From Neopestalotiopsis rosae (Eukaryota > Ascomycota > Sordariomycetes > Amphisphaeriales > Sporocadaceae), in the NCBI GenBank assembly GCA_023078685.1, contig JALGAS010000001.1, positions 4,216,001-4,280,000 on the forward strand: a stretch of DNA of 64,000 nucleotides. The letters run 5' to 3'. Numbering within the stretch: position 1 is the first letter of the stretch; every line of letters begins with the position of its first letter. A program made the position numbers and the translations under genes. This document shows positions 1-10,767 of the stretch, piece after piece. Below the pieces are notes generated by a model. The model had not been told where the DNA came from. It was given only the letters and a program-made list of their open reading frames with translations, and made no database searches.

Positions 1-311
1 CATTGTGGCGCTATCTCTGTGTATGCGAACAGAAAGCCGCAATCTCCCAAAGTCAATAAGTAGATCCTATAATCTGCCATTCTACACATGATGTCAAGTC
101 GCATTCTTTAATCCCATTTCATCATGACTTCATTCTCACGGATTTCATGAATGCTGGCCATTCATTTGTTTGCAATAGTCACTAGCAGTATCAAGTGGTT
201 ATATGGAAATATATTGTTCGAACTTTTGTCTACCCGATGTTGTAACGATTAACCCCGTCAACCCAGAACACCCTCGCTATCATCGCTCCTGTTTGTCACC
301 CGGTCTCGATA
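1..311. other. Left-edge non-coding stretch
   Basis: I see no supported gene here. It lies downstream of the stop codon of the minus-strand CFEM-like gene and probably contains its 3' untranslated region. Confidence 0.5.
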
Positions 312-965
312 TTAAGACAGCATATGTGTAGCTCCTGCCAACGCGGCAGAGAAGAGGAAGAGCCGCAAGGTCAAGGTTTGAGAATGGCCACCGGCAGACG
401 TTGTCTCTGTTGGCAGGGCTGGTAATGATGCTCGACCGGTCGACGTACCAGGAGCTGCATTCGACGTCTGGCTAATGGTCTCTGATGTTTCCGTCGTTGT
501 CGCGGATGTCGGAGTTATCGAGGCGGCCGAAGATACTGTTTCGAGTGCTATTAGATTACTTTGATATGTGTAGCGATGGGAGCGGCAGTTGACGCTGAAA
601 ACCAAAGAACCGTCAAATGGTGAGTGAAGAAAGAGCTTACTTGTACTGTCATCCCCTAGAGCGCAATAAATCCCAAAGACATCGAGCGCTTGGGAAACCG
701 CTGTCGTGATGTTGGGCAAACAGCTGGACGCAACCTTTGTGCTAATGGCCGACGCGAAATATGAAGAGCTGTCCGTACAAAAGCAGCTGTACGAAGTTGT
801 TTGCTGATCGTCGCCACAGCCATCATTCATGTCCCGGATGATCGTGCTCAGGGGTCGTTCCGCGCACGCTGGCAGGGCCGAGTACTCTGTGAGCGAGTCG
901 ATGAAGAGGCTCTGAGCCATGACGGTGGTCAAACTCCATACACCAACGAAGCGTCGCGCATACAT
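312..965 (-). CDS. CFEM-like GPI-anchored cell-surface protein
   Basis: Two exons, complement(312..547, 641..965), give 186 aa. The 93-nt intron (548..640, GTAAGC...TAG) is a multiple of three, so the unspliced frame also stays open, but its translation does not match the Ser/Thr-rich style around it. The protein has a short hydrophobic N-terminus (about residues 5-18, likely signal peptide) and then a cysteine module with Cys in the contexts LPAC, DGC, SCFC, SSC and IYC. That spacing resembles CFEM, but I count six cysteines instead of the canonical eight. A Ser/Thr-rich stalk and a C-terminal hydrophobic tail (LRLFLFSAALAGATHMLS) suggest a GPI anchor. CFEM proteins act at the cell wall or membrane, often in haem/iron uptake or host interaction; which of these applies here is not shown. 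Confidence 0.7.
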   Translation of the reverse strand: MYARRFVGVWSLTTVMAQSLFIDSLTEYSALPACAERPLSTIIRDMNDGCGDDQQTTSYSCFCTDSSSYFASAISTKVASSCLPNITTAVSQALDVFGIYCALGDDSTSKLFLHSPFDGSLVFSVNCRSHRYTYQSNLIALETVSSAASITPTSATTTETSETISQTSNAAPGTSTGRASLPALPTETTSAGGHSQTLTLRLFLFSAALAGATHMLS

Positions 966-1584
966 GATTGTGTGTGTTTATGGGTATATATCAAGTGTAA
1001 TACGTTATAGTTGCTCTGGATCTGGTTCTTGGTGGCAAAGTGGTTTATATTCTTGGACTTTCATCTGATAGTTGTAAACACGGTCTTCCATTCCCACATT
1101 CACCGGGCAGCTGATTCCAAGTTTTGCATATATTATGCAGCCACCATGCTTGGGAAAAAGAGCAAGGCTGTGTATATTTCAGCTAAGCAGCTGCGGCTAT
1201 GCCGAAAATTGTTTTTTACCCTCCTTGTTCATGTTGAGATGTTGGGCAGTACCTTCCAGCTATCTGATAGGCTGGAAAGCATTTTGAAAATCGTTGAGCC
1301 TCGACCAAAACGACTGTTAATAACCATTCCTGAATCGTGTAGAGGCGCAGGTACAGAGGCGCAGGATATTTGGCGCCCAGAAATGGGCAGGCAGAGGCCA
1401 ATAGTTGGGCTGAGAGCAAAGGTCGCTGGATTCTGACGCCCTCTCGGAAGCACCGTTTAGCTGCCATATAGATGTTTGAATCCCTACGACTAGAATGTTT
1501 CGAAAGATATCCTGGAAGCCATCACAAAAAGCCATCGACCTCGACCACATTGTTGTGACTTGAGCAGTCCATGCGTTGGCGAAA
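966..1584. other. Divergent intergenic region
   Basis: This lies between the starts of the CFEM-like gene and the plus-strand membrane gene. Open frames on both strands here have no domain-like sequence and no splice continuation. It is probably a bidirectional promoter region; I saw no specific motif. Confidence 0.4.
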
Positions 1585-3056
1585 ATGCAGCGACAAATAC
1601 CCCATCGTATGAGAGGCATTTGGAATTCTATCAAGGATAACCCATTTCCAGCTTTATGCCTGTCGATCTTTCACTTGCTCTTGGCATCTTTGCTTGTGAT
1701 TGTTTGGTTTGGTCAACATCCACCGCCTCAAGGTATATTCTGGCCAGTGTACTGCGTGTTGGTCTTGTTTGTCACACTGAGCTGTATCTCTTTCATTCGA
1801 GGGCTTCCATCGTTTTTCTCTCAGATTAAAAACCTTTTTAGACGGCATTGTGAGTTTTTTTTTCTCCCGTTTTTCCCATTCCCCCTGGTTGTCCAATACA
1901 CCAGCGTGAACTCATCTGATCTTTGAAGCTAGGCTTTTCAAGGTTGAACAACAATCCCAGCGTAAATACCGATCCCCTTCACGAATGGACCGCAAATAGA
2001 CGCAACACCATATTGACTGCATCAATCACCACTCTAATCATGCCAATCATATTTTTGGCTGTCTGGAAACGTGATCTCGTGACCAACGTCATGGTTGTGC
2101 AACGAGCCGAAGTAGTGAGTCTTCGTATATTCTGTACGATTGGTTCTTTGTTCAGTTGTAGTCTTAACCATGATGAATAGCCTTCAATGTACTACCCCTC
2201 TGTTGCGCTGTTGCAAAATGTGGATTGGACATCACAAGCCAACCTCACACTAAAAAGTCGTCCGAAATGTTTCGTCGGCTGGATGAAAGATGGCCTCACA
2301 GCTTGTGATACCGTTTAGGCCCTTGGCGATTGGTGCAACTGTACTTCCAGGTGGGACGAAGCTATTGTGCCTTTCCAATGGCAAAACACGACATACCGAA
2401 TGCTGTCGTGGAATCCAGATGCACACATGGTCAACGTGATACCGACAGTACCTCTCCTTATTCAAGCCTTTTTCGATTGTGAGTAATTGGCTTGCTCATT
2501 TGGATTGATCAATTCCCTGTACACAAAAAAGCAACAAAGCTAATAAGTATAATACTCTAGACGACTCCGACAAGGCGTTCAAAGATTCCTTCTCCTACTC
2601 CGCGCCGAGCCTCTGGCTAGCCCTATGGGATGGCAACTTGACCTTGGAGGACAGTCTCGCATACGGATACACGCGGTTGCAACCGATTGACGCTCTGGGA
2701 ACGTCGTCAATCAACCTAGCTTTAAGACACCGAGAGGAGCCCAACAAGACTTCGGCCTACGACTACGCGCTGTCGACGATCACCACGATCCCCGAGACCA
2801 AGATGACATGCGATACCAGTTCCGACGAAAACTATGGTCCCTGCCATGCCACCATTCTCCTTCAATATCCGAGCTTTCAAACAGACTTTATCACCATTGA
2901 AGCCAAAATGCAATGGCAGGTGAGTCGATGCCGATTTTCCTCCAAAGACAATTACAAGCTGATACAAAGCAGGATGTCGCTGAGGCCGTGGGATCTTGGT
3001 TGTCACTTTTCCAAATTTCCAGCTGGGTGTTGTCAGGTTTGGGATTCGCGACCTAG
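1585..3056 (+). pseudogene. Five-exon polytopic membrane protein gene interrupted by one in-frame TAG
   Basis: Five exons fit with good splice sites: 1585..1849, 1933..2114, 2181..2478, 2561..2919 and 2973..3056. Together they make 396 codons in one frame, including the terminal TAG at 3054-3056. A single internal TAG at 2316-2318 (codon 195, after ACDTV and before ALGDWCNC) breaks the frame. Reading through it gives two N-terminal membrane helices (about residues 20-38 and 47-70), a third near ITTLIMPIIFLAVW, a central extracellular-looking region with Cys pairs and N-glycosylation sequons (NLT, NCT, NTT, NKT), and a C-terminal helix near WLSLFQISSWVLSGLGF. I do not recognise the family. The intact splice sites on both sides suggest a recent nonsense mutation, a sequencing error or programmed readthrough. 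A non-consensus intron ending at the TTTAG around 2314-2318 is a weaker alternative. Confidence 0.6.
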
Positions 3057-3759
3057 GTGAACTTCCTGACGAGGTGATCAATCACTCATTGGATCACTGT
3101 AGGACCGGGCCATTTCTTGACGGCACCCCTTCTTATAAATGATCCTGACCTGGTATTACAACGACAAGGAGTGGCACAGGTATAGTGCTCTGTAGAAGAA
3201 TTATGTGTCAAATACATAGAACGGGAGATGAACTATTGATTTGAAGACTCCAAAAGTCCATAGAAGGGTGTGTCTCTTATGCTGTTAGCCCAAAAGCATC
3301 TGTTTCATTCTTCATTCGGCGTACAATAGATAGTTTTGATAACCATATTGATGACCAATAGTTGATCAAGCCACGGAGCTTGAGACAATGGAAGATATGG
3401 AAAGCCAAATACAAGGTTGTAAATAGTATGTTGATGACGTATCATAATTACACAGCGTGAACTCGGTAGGTCTCCTCCTTCGACACATGGGCAGATACCC
3501 AAAATAGTATGAAGTCGGCGTACTTCAAAGATGAGAGATCAATATGCATAAATTTACGAAATTTTTGGGCAGAATCGATTCCAGACTGGACTAGCAAAAG
3601 TCTCTGCACACGGCCGGTTTCATTCTCTCTATCTCCTCGTACCTCTTTTTCTCTTCTTATAATTCTACACGGCTATACACTTCTGATCTATTGTTCAATC
3701 CTGTTGGTCGGATTCAGACCATTCTGCTGGCTCCTCGTACACGACCATTCCGTCCCATT
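3057..3759. other. Convergent intergenic region
   Basis: It lies between two convergent genes and no supported coding sequence is seen. It probably holds both 3' ends. Confidence 0.45.
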
Positions 3760-5388
3760 TTATGCGCTCACATCACCACCAAATCCGCTCGGCCGTCTGC
3801 GGCCCTCGTTTTCAGGCAGAATCGCCAAGGCCTTGTACAACTTGCCCATTCCGTTAGGGCCTCTATCGACCAGCCTCTGGCAGGAAGTCTCGATTTCTTG
3901 CTTCTTCGTCTCGTCGCCAACCTTCTTTGCGAGATACTGGGCACGCTGTCGAATGCCCATTGACTGAAGGAAATCTCCTTGATTGACAGGACCGTGAACC
4001 TCGATCCCTTCACTGGCGACCATGGACGCCTCCGCAATAGCCATAAAGTCAACATCGACACTCAGATCAACAAGTCCCGGCTCGCTAAAGGGACTGACAC
4101 GCTTATGGCCCTTGATACCGCGCAACGAGTTGACGGGAATAGTGTCGCTCGGGCCGTAGTCCAAAATGAGCGCAGCACCAGAGGCTTTCTCTTTTGGATG
4201 TTGAGCCGATCCACCAATTCGCGCGGCGAATTCGGCCGCGTAGAGGTACGCATCCGGGCAAACCTCGATGAGCGCATTGGGTGTTGATTTGAGCGCCTTG
4301 TACCGAGGCGAAGATTCGGGCACATACATGGAGTGCCGGGTTGCCGATGGGGACACGGCCAGCTGGAATTCGGGTACTGGACCATCGTGTCGCTCCAGCT
4401 TTGGCGTCCCTAAGCTATCGTGGGTAGATCCTGGAGGTGCGGGTGCTACAACCATCTCGCGCCATTGCAGAGGGGATTTGTTGGCGTTGGATTTGGCTGG
4501 TGAATCTGCTTTGCTGGGATCTGCAGGTGGCTGGGGTACGTCGACAACTTGAAAGGCGTGGATCGGGAGAGCGTCAAAGAATTCGTGAGCCACAATGAAT
4601 GGCGTCTTGGACGCCTCTTTCGGGACAGCCTGGATAGTCTCGGTCCACACAATGGGCAAGTTGGCGTACTTGCTGGTGCTATGCCATCCGACCTTGGACT
4701 CTGTCATGGGAGCATCTTCGCCGCACAGCAGATTCTTCTGGGCTGCCCGCAATTCCGGGCTGGCTTCCACCATGTATATAGCATCAATGCTTGACACCAT
4801 ATCCGGGAAGTTCTTGATGGTCTGTTTATATGTTTAGTGAGCAACCATATATATGACCATGACAATAGTGAAAGACTTACACGAAGCATATCATCCATCA
4901 GGGTGCCTCTGCCCGGCCCTACTTCCATGAGCTCGACGCCGGATCTTGGTCGGCCTTGAGAGATCCATTCCGCGACGAACCAGATGCCAATCAGCTCTCC
5001 GAATATTTGCGAAATCTCTGGCGAAGTGATGAAATCTCCCTTTTTGCCAAACTGGTCGCGACCTTCCTGAATAGCACCCGTGTAGTAGCCTCCAGTGTCG
5101 GAAGTAAGACACATGCGCATATAGCTGGCTAGAGGTACTGGTCCGGTGGTCTGAATGACTGGTTAGCCTATACTTGTATGGTGAACAACTGGCAACACTT
5201 ACATTTATGGCCTCTGTCAACTGCTTGGCCAAGGGTGTCGACCATTTGCGTTCTTCATCTCTCTTGGCGGCCGTGGCCGTGAAGCGCCGATAACTCTGAC
5301 ATGAGCTCCAAACAGGCCTAGCAAGCTTTGTCGCCGCCGAGCTGCTTGTGAGCCCACCACGGGCGGCGCGAGTGATCATGGACCTCAT
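3760..5388 (-). CDS. Mitochondrial protein arginine methyltransferase NDUFAF7/MidA family
   Basis: Three exons, complement(3760..4821, 4881..5150, 5203..5388), give 505 aa. The start at 5388 (MRSM...) or the in-frame ATG at 5379 both give an Arg-rich, acid-poor leader typical of a mitochondrial presequence. The core matches the DUF185/MidA fold: [20 protein letters not shown], then the SAM-binding loop [14 protein letters not shown], then [20 protein letters not shown] and a late LILDYGP segment. The human member NDUFAF7 dimethylates an arginine of a complex I subunit during early assembly of NADH dehydrogenase; that role is inferred here by family. A low-complexity insert rich in Pro, Ser and Lys (about residues 265-285) interrupts the catalytic domain. 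The gene is divergent from the kinase gene at 5899, with about 510 bp between the starts. Confidence 0.9.
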
Positions 5389-5898
5389 TAGAGAGAATTA
5401 CCGGATCATGTCACGAATTATATCCAGAATAGTCCAGTCACCTACGCATATTTTTTTTACAAGAGCCAATCAAAATAGTGTTGACGTCTGCTGCACAAAA
5501 GGGGATCGGGCTAAGGCAGGTGGGCGTACTACTGTGCACTTGGGAGCAGTAAGTTTGGGGCTCTAAAAACAGAGCTGGAGCTGAAGCTGGAGCTGTAGCT
5601 TTCGGCGGCGCAAAGCTTCCAGGGCGCCCATAAAATTTTAGCGCCCATTTCCCCTTGTACAGTGTCGGTCTTGCGCCTCGAATTTGACGTCAGGCTCACT
5701 ATCTGGATGAAGGCACCGATAAGGGACCAAACCACGAGAAATCGAAGGCTGTTCGCAATTGACTACTAAACAATCCGCATTCGGAGACGGAAGGACTACG
5801 ACTATATTCACACCGCTGACGACATTGGGTCAGCCTTTCAGCACAAGAACAGCCACTCTTGACAGCTTTCCACATCCAGCTGGAAGGCTGACAGCATC
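5389..5898. promoter_or_regulatory. Shared divergent promoter region (NDUFAF7-like / CDK11-like)
   Basis: The 510 bp separate two start codons on opposite strands. No ORF is credible. It contains a run of GGAGCTGAAGCTGGAGCTGTAGCT-like imperfect AGCTGG repeats around 5573-5600. A bidirectional promoter is inferred from the geometry only. Confidence 0.45.
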
Positions 5899-7377
5899 AT
5901 GGCGGGTAAGTCGCGCTGGGCCGACACAGAGGAAGACGCCGCTCTCGAGGCCAAGCTCAAGCGCGAGAAGGAGGAGAAGAAGCGGATAAAGGCAGAAAAG
6001 GCCCGCAAGGCAGCCGAGGAGGAACGACGACGCGCCGAAGAACAAGAGGCCGCAGCCAAAGCGGCAGCACTACAACAATCCCAAGAAGCACAAGACGGAG
6101 AGGATGATAGGCCGGCAAAGCGAAGAAAAGTGACACCAGAACGCGACCACCAGGGCGAATCAGCGGCGACAGGATCAAGGACGAGTGAAGGTGGCAAGGA
6201 GGATGAACGGACCGCGAAACTACAACGCTTTGAATACGGCACTTTTGCGCCGACGACGAGCGTCGAGCACTATGACAAGCTGAACGATATTGAAGAAGGC
6301 GCCTATGGCTGGGTTGCGCGAGCAAAGGACCTCCGAACGAACCGTGTCGTTGCGCTCAAGCGACTCAAGCTCGACGACTCACCGCAGAATCGCGTCGGTT
6401 TGCCAGAGACAGGCCTGCGCGAAATCCAAATCTTGAAGGACTGCTCGCACCGCAACGTCGTTGATCTACACGAGGTGGTGGTCAATGATGCCGCCGCCGA
6501 CGGCCGGCCTGCAAAGATTGAGTCCATATTTCTCGTTCTCGAGTTTGTCGAGCACGACCTCAAGAGTATATTGGAGGACATGCCTGAGCCGTTCCTGGCC
6601 TCCGAGGTCAAGACTCTGATGCGGCAGCTCGCCGAGGGCGTCGGATATCTTCACGACAACTGGATACTGCACCGAGACCTCAAGACCTCAAACCTATTGC
6701 TCAACAACCGCGGGCAGCTCAAGATAGCAGACTTCGGCATGGCACGGTACGTGGGCGACCCGGCGCCGCCCAAGCTCACCCAGCTCGTCGTGACGCTGTG
6801 GTACCGCGCGCCGGAGCTGCTGCTCGGGGCCAAGACGTACGACAGCAAGGTCGACATGTGGAGCATCGGCTGCATCTTTGGCGAGGTGCTCACGCGCGAG
6901 CCCCTGCTCCAGGGGCGCAACGAGGTCGACGAGCTCACCAGGATCTTTGAGCTGTGCGGCATCCCGACCGACGAGTCGTGGCCCGGCTTCCGCCGCCTCC
7001 CCAACGCCCGCAGCCTGCGCCTGCCCAAGAGCTCCGCCGGCACGGGCTCCGTCATACGCGCAAAGTTTCCCCTGCTCACGGCCGCCGGCAGCGGGCTCCT
7101 CAACACCCTGCTCAGCCTCGACCCGGCCGGCCGCCCGAGCGCCCGGGACATGCTCAGGCATGAGTACTTTAGCCAGGACCCCAAGCCAAAGCACGAGGAC
7201 ATGTTCCCCACGTTCCCTTCAAAGGCCGGCCAGGAGAGGAGAAGGAGGCGCGAGACACCAAACGCACCCGGGCGTGGTCAAAAAGCCGCCGACATGGGAA
7301 CCGTAGACTTTAGTGGCATATTCGCCGGGAGGGAAAAAGAGGAGAGAGGCGGCGGATTCACACTGAGACTTGTATAG
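5899..7377 (+). CDS. CDK11/PITSLRE-type cyclin-dependent kinase
   Basis: A single exon of 492 aa. The first ~80 residues are a charged Glu/Lys/Arg/Ala-rich stretch, probably helical or coiled coil, with a KRRK basic cluster near residue 75 that may be a nuclear signal. The kinase domain spans about residues 113-430: glycine loop EEGAYGWV, catalytic lysine in VALKRLKL, the cyclin-binding helix PETGLRE (the equivalent of PITSLRE), HRDLKTSN, DFGMAR, activation-loop threonine in VVTLWYRAPE, and VDMWSIGCIF. CDK11 kinases work in the nucleus in transcription and RNA processing. Variations from the usual motif are the T-to-E and S-to-G changes in PITSLRE and the Trp in the glycine loop. Codons from about 6760 to 7170 become markedly richer in G/C at third positions than the first half of the gene. 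Confidence 0.9.
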   Translation: MAGKSRWADTEEDAALEAKLKREKEEKKRIKAEKARKAAEEERRRAEEQEAAAKAAALQQSQEAQDGEDDRPAKRRKVTPERDHQGESAATGSRTSEGGKEDERTAKLQRFEYGTFAPTTSVEHYDKLNDIEEGAYGWVARAKDLRTNRVVALKRLKLDDSPQNRVGLPETGLREIQILKDCSHRNVVDLHEVVVNDAAADGRPAKIESIFLVLEFVEHDLKSILEDMPEPFLASEVKTLMRQLAEGVGYLHDNWILHRDLKTSNLLLNNRGQLKIADFGMARYVGDPAPPKLTQLVVTLWYRAPELLLGAKTYDSKVDMWSIGCIFGEVLTREPLLQGRNEVDELTRIFELCGIPTDESWPGFRRLPNARSLRLPKSSAGTGSVIRAKFPLLTAAGSGLLNTLLSLDPAGRPSARDMLRHEYFSQDPKPKHEDMFPTFPSKAGQERRRRRETPNAPGRGQKAADMGTVDFSGIFAGREKEERGGGFTLRLV

Positions 7378-7844
7378 CCATGATGCAAGCAAAAAAAGGC
7401 TATCGTCGAGCCAAAAAGGCGATTATTGACTCCATAATGTCTCATCAACCAGCCTCTGCCACCAATATTCGAGTGCAATGAAGTCGAACAATACAGTAGT
7501 TGCGGGCCATATAAGTCTCGTCATATTAATATGTATATACGCGGTAGCCAAATGCTACCGTACCTATTCCAAGAGCGCTGAGATGCAAACAGATTGTCGC
7601 GATGAATCCATTCGCCAGAGTCCAAAAATCAAATGTATAGAACGCCAATGACATGATTGTTTTTACCTTGATCCCCAGAATATTACCGGGCTACAATTGC
7701 CCATCCCAGATGCACTTGATCTTCTCTATTCTTCCAAACGGCCAAGTACTCTGGATATGAACAAGATATACGTCCAGGCTTTCGTCCGGGCCAGCATGAC
7801 CCTCGATGCTGCGAATTGCCAAATTTTTCAAGTTTAATTATAGC
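7378..7844. other. Convergent intergenic region with a perfect hairpin
   Basis: This lies between two convergent genes. It contains a perfect 7-bp inverted repeat, CGGTAGC and GCTACCG, with a 5-nt loop (7542-7560), next to an AT-rich TATTAATATGTATATA stretch. A role in 3' end formation is possible but unproven. No gene is supported. Confidence 0.45.
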
Positions 7845-8796
7845 TTAGAGTGCCCCCAAGCCAGCGACAAACCACGTAAAAGTCAACACGGTTATCGTGG
7901 CCATACCAACAGCGAACCTCAGTGCTTGGTTGTCCAGGTTGTTGCCGGCTGCACCCGAGCAAGTAACACACTTCCATTCACCGAGGTCCTTGTATGGTCG
8001 GCTGTTGTACAAACCAAAGGTGAATGAGTTGTACACGCCCAGATAACCAGCTTCCGAAGTAGCCGAGACGGAAGAGTCTGCATCGTAAATGACCAAAGTA
8101 TACTCCTCAGTCAAGAGCGGACTCGCTACGGCGGTTTGAGCGTAGGCATTGGTATCCCATGTAAAAGTTGCCGTGGCATCGTACGACATATTCTGCGTCA
8201 AAGTCCAGGTCTCGGTGACAGCGCTGCAGGATACCAGGACGTCGATGCCTGTGGGAGTGGCCTGCAACGAGGTGTAGTTCCATGCCCAAGTGATGGTCTC
8301 TCCAATACGGTAGAGAGCAGTGCCCGATGTTGTTACCGGCGTGATCATGGAAACACCACCGGCTGGGTCTTCAGCATCGAATGTTGTGTGTGTGGTTGCA
8401 GTCGTATCATCATCGGTGTTAGTGCCCGTGGCCGTGCCAGTTCCCGAGTCTGTGCCTGTGCCTGTTGCTGTCTTTGTGATGCCGCCAGTATTCAAATTCG
8501 TCGTTGTCACTTTTGCGCCGGATTTAGTCGAGGTCGTCCCTGTCTCCTCGGCTGTGTCTGAGGCAGAAGTGGTTGTGCCTGTTTCTTTGGCTAAAAAGTT
8601 TTGTGGTTAGCCAGGATGTTACTTGTAGCGCAAGTGCCATTTTTAAGTAAAATTGCATGGTAGACATACCAGTCGTGGTCGTCGACTCGTCGGCCCTCAC
8701 GACGAGCGAGTCGATTGCCGGAAGCCATCCTGGCCATGCTGAAACTGTAGACGAAAGAGCAACAGCTGCAATCAGGAAGCTCTTGGGGCCCTTCAT
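7845..8796 (-). CDS. Ser/Thr-rich cell-wall protein with Kre9/Knh1-like domain
   Basis: Two exons, complement(7845..8590, 8670..8796), give 290 aa. The 79-nt intron has a GTATGT donor and TTTTTAG acceptor. The N-terminus (MKGPKSFLIAAVALSSTVSA) is a signal peptide. A long Thr/Gly/Ser-rich stretch (about residues 40-105) looks O-mannosylated. It is followed by a beta-rich domain starting GGVSMITPV and containing YRIGETITWAWNYTSL, the pattern of fungal Kre9/Knh1-like domains (probably the group called DUF7137). The C-terminus has a Cys pair (WKCVTC) and a final hydrophobic segment (RFAVGMATITVLTFTWFVAGL), so the protein is membrane-spanning or GPI-anchored. A role in cell-wall glucan organisation is a family-level inference; no catalytic residues are visible. 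Confidence 0.8.
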
Positions 8797-10716
8797 TGTG
8801 CCGCGAGAAGGAGAGTGTCTCGACTTCTGGAATGCGGGAAGAAAAGTAGACTTGTCTTGCCGGGAGCAAGAAAGTATAGAAAGTCGAGAGCGTCAAGGAC
8901 GAAGGCGCTTTCCGAGTTTAATGCTGTACCACCGCTCAAGAAATCGTGCAAGAAAAATAAATTTATCGTTGTACGTCGCAAGTTGCTCGTAAAGTTTCTG
9001 AATTGATGCACAATGAACGAAACGTGCACAAGCCCCCCTTTTTTTTTTTCGATTTGGACCTTGCGTCGATCGAGCAAAATCGCTAGAGCCGAAAAAAGAA
9101 CGATTGGAAATTGCCGGAAGATTAATACAGGCGGTAATACAATACAGTCCAATACCAATTACACCCGAGATATAGCTGCAAATGTATTAAAGCGAATGTG
9201 GCAGATGCAGGCGGCGTAGGATACACGAAAGAAGGCGAAAGCGAGTGTTGGAATAGACGTGTGTGGAGAGGAGGAAGAGGTGGAAAGAAGAAAACCTTCT
9301 AGGCCAGAGTTTGAAATGCAATCATTAAGGTTGTACGATGGTGTTGATTGAAAACGACGGGAGGTAACAGGGTGAGAGGCGCCAAACCTGAATGACCCGT
9401 TTATTAGAGCGTCTGCCACCAGTCAGAGACGCCCAGGCAGGGGCACAGCAGCTTTGTTTTTGCCGGGGCCAAGGACGAACACGAAGGGCCCATCGGGTCG
9501 AGCCAGCCCACAGTGGGAATGGTGTTGATGCGCGCTAGGTGGTAGGCCGGGTCTGGTGGTAGGATGGTCGGAGTCGTACAGGTAATGGATGGATGGGTGG
9601 ATGGATTGGATGCGCAGGCAGGGGAACGGACGCGATCATTTTCTCCTCCTTCAATGCCTGGCCTGCACTGCGTTGCTGGGATGCAACCTGCCCTTGGCTG
9701 CGCCCGTTCACGTAGATGATGCCCAGGTGCTCATTCGCCGCTCAGCCCACCTTGCCCAGATCTCACTGTGTAATGAATGGGGTCGGGTCGGCTGGTCCCC
9801 CAGCCAAGGTAGGTAACGGCATTGAGCAAGCAAAACAATGCATTTCGGAGAAGAATGTCGCCTCCGCCATCTTTCGTATTGCTGTTTGCTGTGTGTGGCG
9901 TGACAGCATGTGTAAATCGCTCCAACCTCTCAATCGCCCATTACAGGCAAGACACGCACAATTAGTTCTGTCATATTTTCTTTTCCACTTTGTCTCCAGC
10001 CTGTCTCGCACAGAAAAGTGAGAGGTATGGCATAGATTGTTGTACTGGGTCAGAGGCTAGAGCATCTGGAGCTTGCGATTTAAGACCCCAGCCTAGCAAT
10101 ACCTGGATGGGGAAAGCCAAAAAGCAATGTTGCCAGATTCGGCCCACCCCTCAAGCAGGGCAGTTCCCTGGCCGACCCAGCAATGATCAACCTCCGTTGG
10201 CCGTATGGCCGCCTTAAGAGATCGTATTTTTCTCCCCTTGAGTTTGTCCCCACGACTAGCCACGCTATGCCACGCTACGTCCTCGTGAATCCCGGGGTGG
10301 GCCAGTAAAGGAAATCGCGGGTAGGTCGCTGAGGCTCCAGTCGGCCAGTGTCAAAAGTCTGTCTCTCTTTTCTGTGTCTTGCCCAATTGTTCGGTGGTAA
10401 ACGTAAACTGTATATTTTGGCACACACTCGCCAGCCAGCTAAAAATAGGTGTCGTGTCGGGTCTTGTCTCACCCCTCCCTTTCATCGTGTGTACCAGGAG
10501 GCTGAATTAATCGTCTATTTTGTCAATGGCAATTGCGACAAGCTGACTTCACCTTGCATGTCGCAAACGCCACCAAACTGAATTCCTTCCCAGAGACGTG
10601 GTTTTGGCACTGGGCAGCCTTGGCAGGCTCTTGTCCTTCAGGGAACACATTCGACCAGTGACCAAACCCAATAAATCAATACTCATTTCTGACGGTGGAT
10701 GCCCACCGTAAATACT

Positions 10717-10717
<1 letters not shown>

Positions 10718-10760
<43 letters not shown>

Positions 10761-10767
10761 TATATAT
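10718..10767. repeat. Perfect T40 tract followed by (AT)5
   Basis: Forty consecutive T (10718-10757) are followed by ATATATATAT. It is by far the longest homopolymer in the window. It may be a simple microsatellite, or the poly(A) tail of a sequence retroposed on the minus strand. I found no flanking target-site duplication, and no AATAAA on the minus strand just before the tract. Confidence 0.9.

Noticed and set aside
1011..1436. 141-codon plus-strand frame
   Set aside because: No domain, signal or splice continuation; mixed composition typical of chance open frames.
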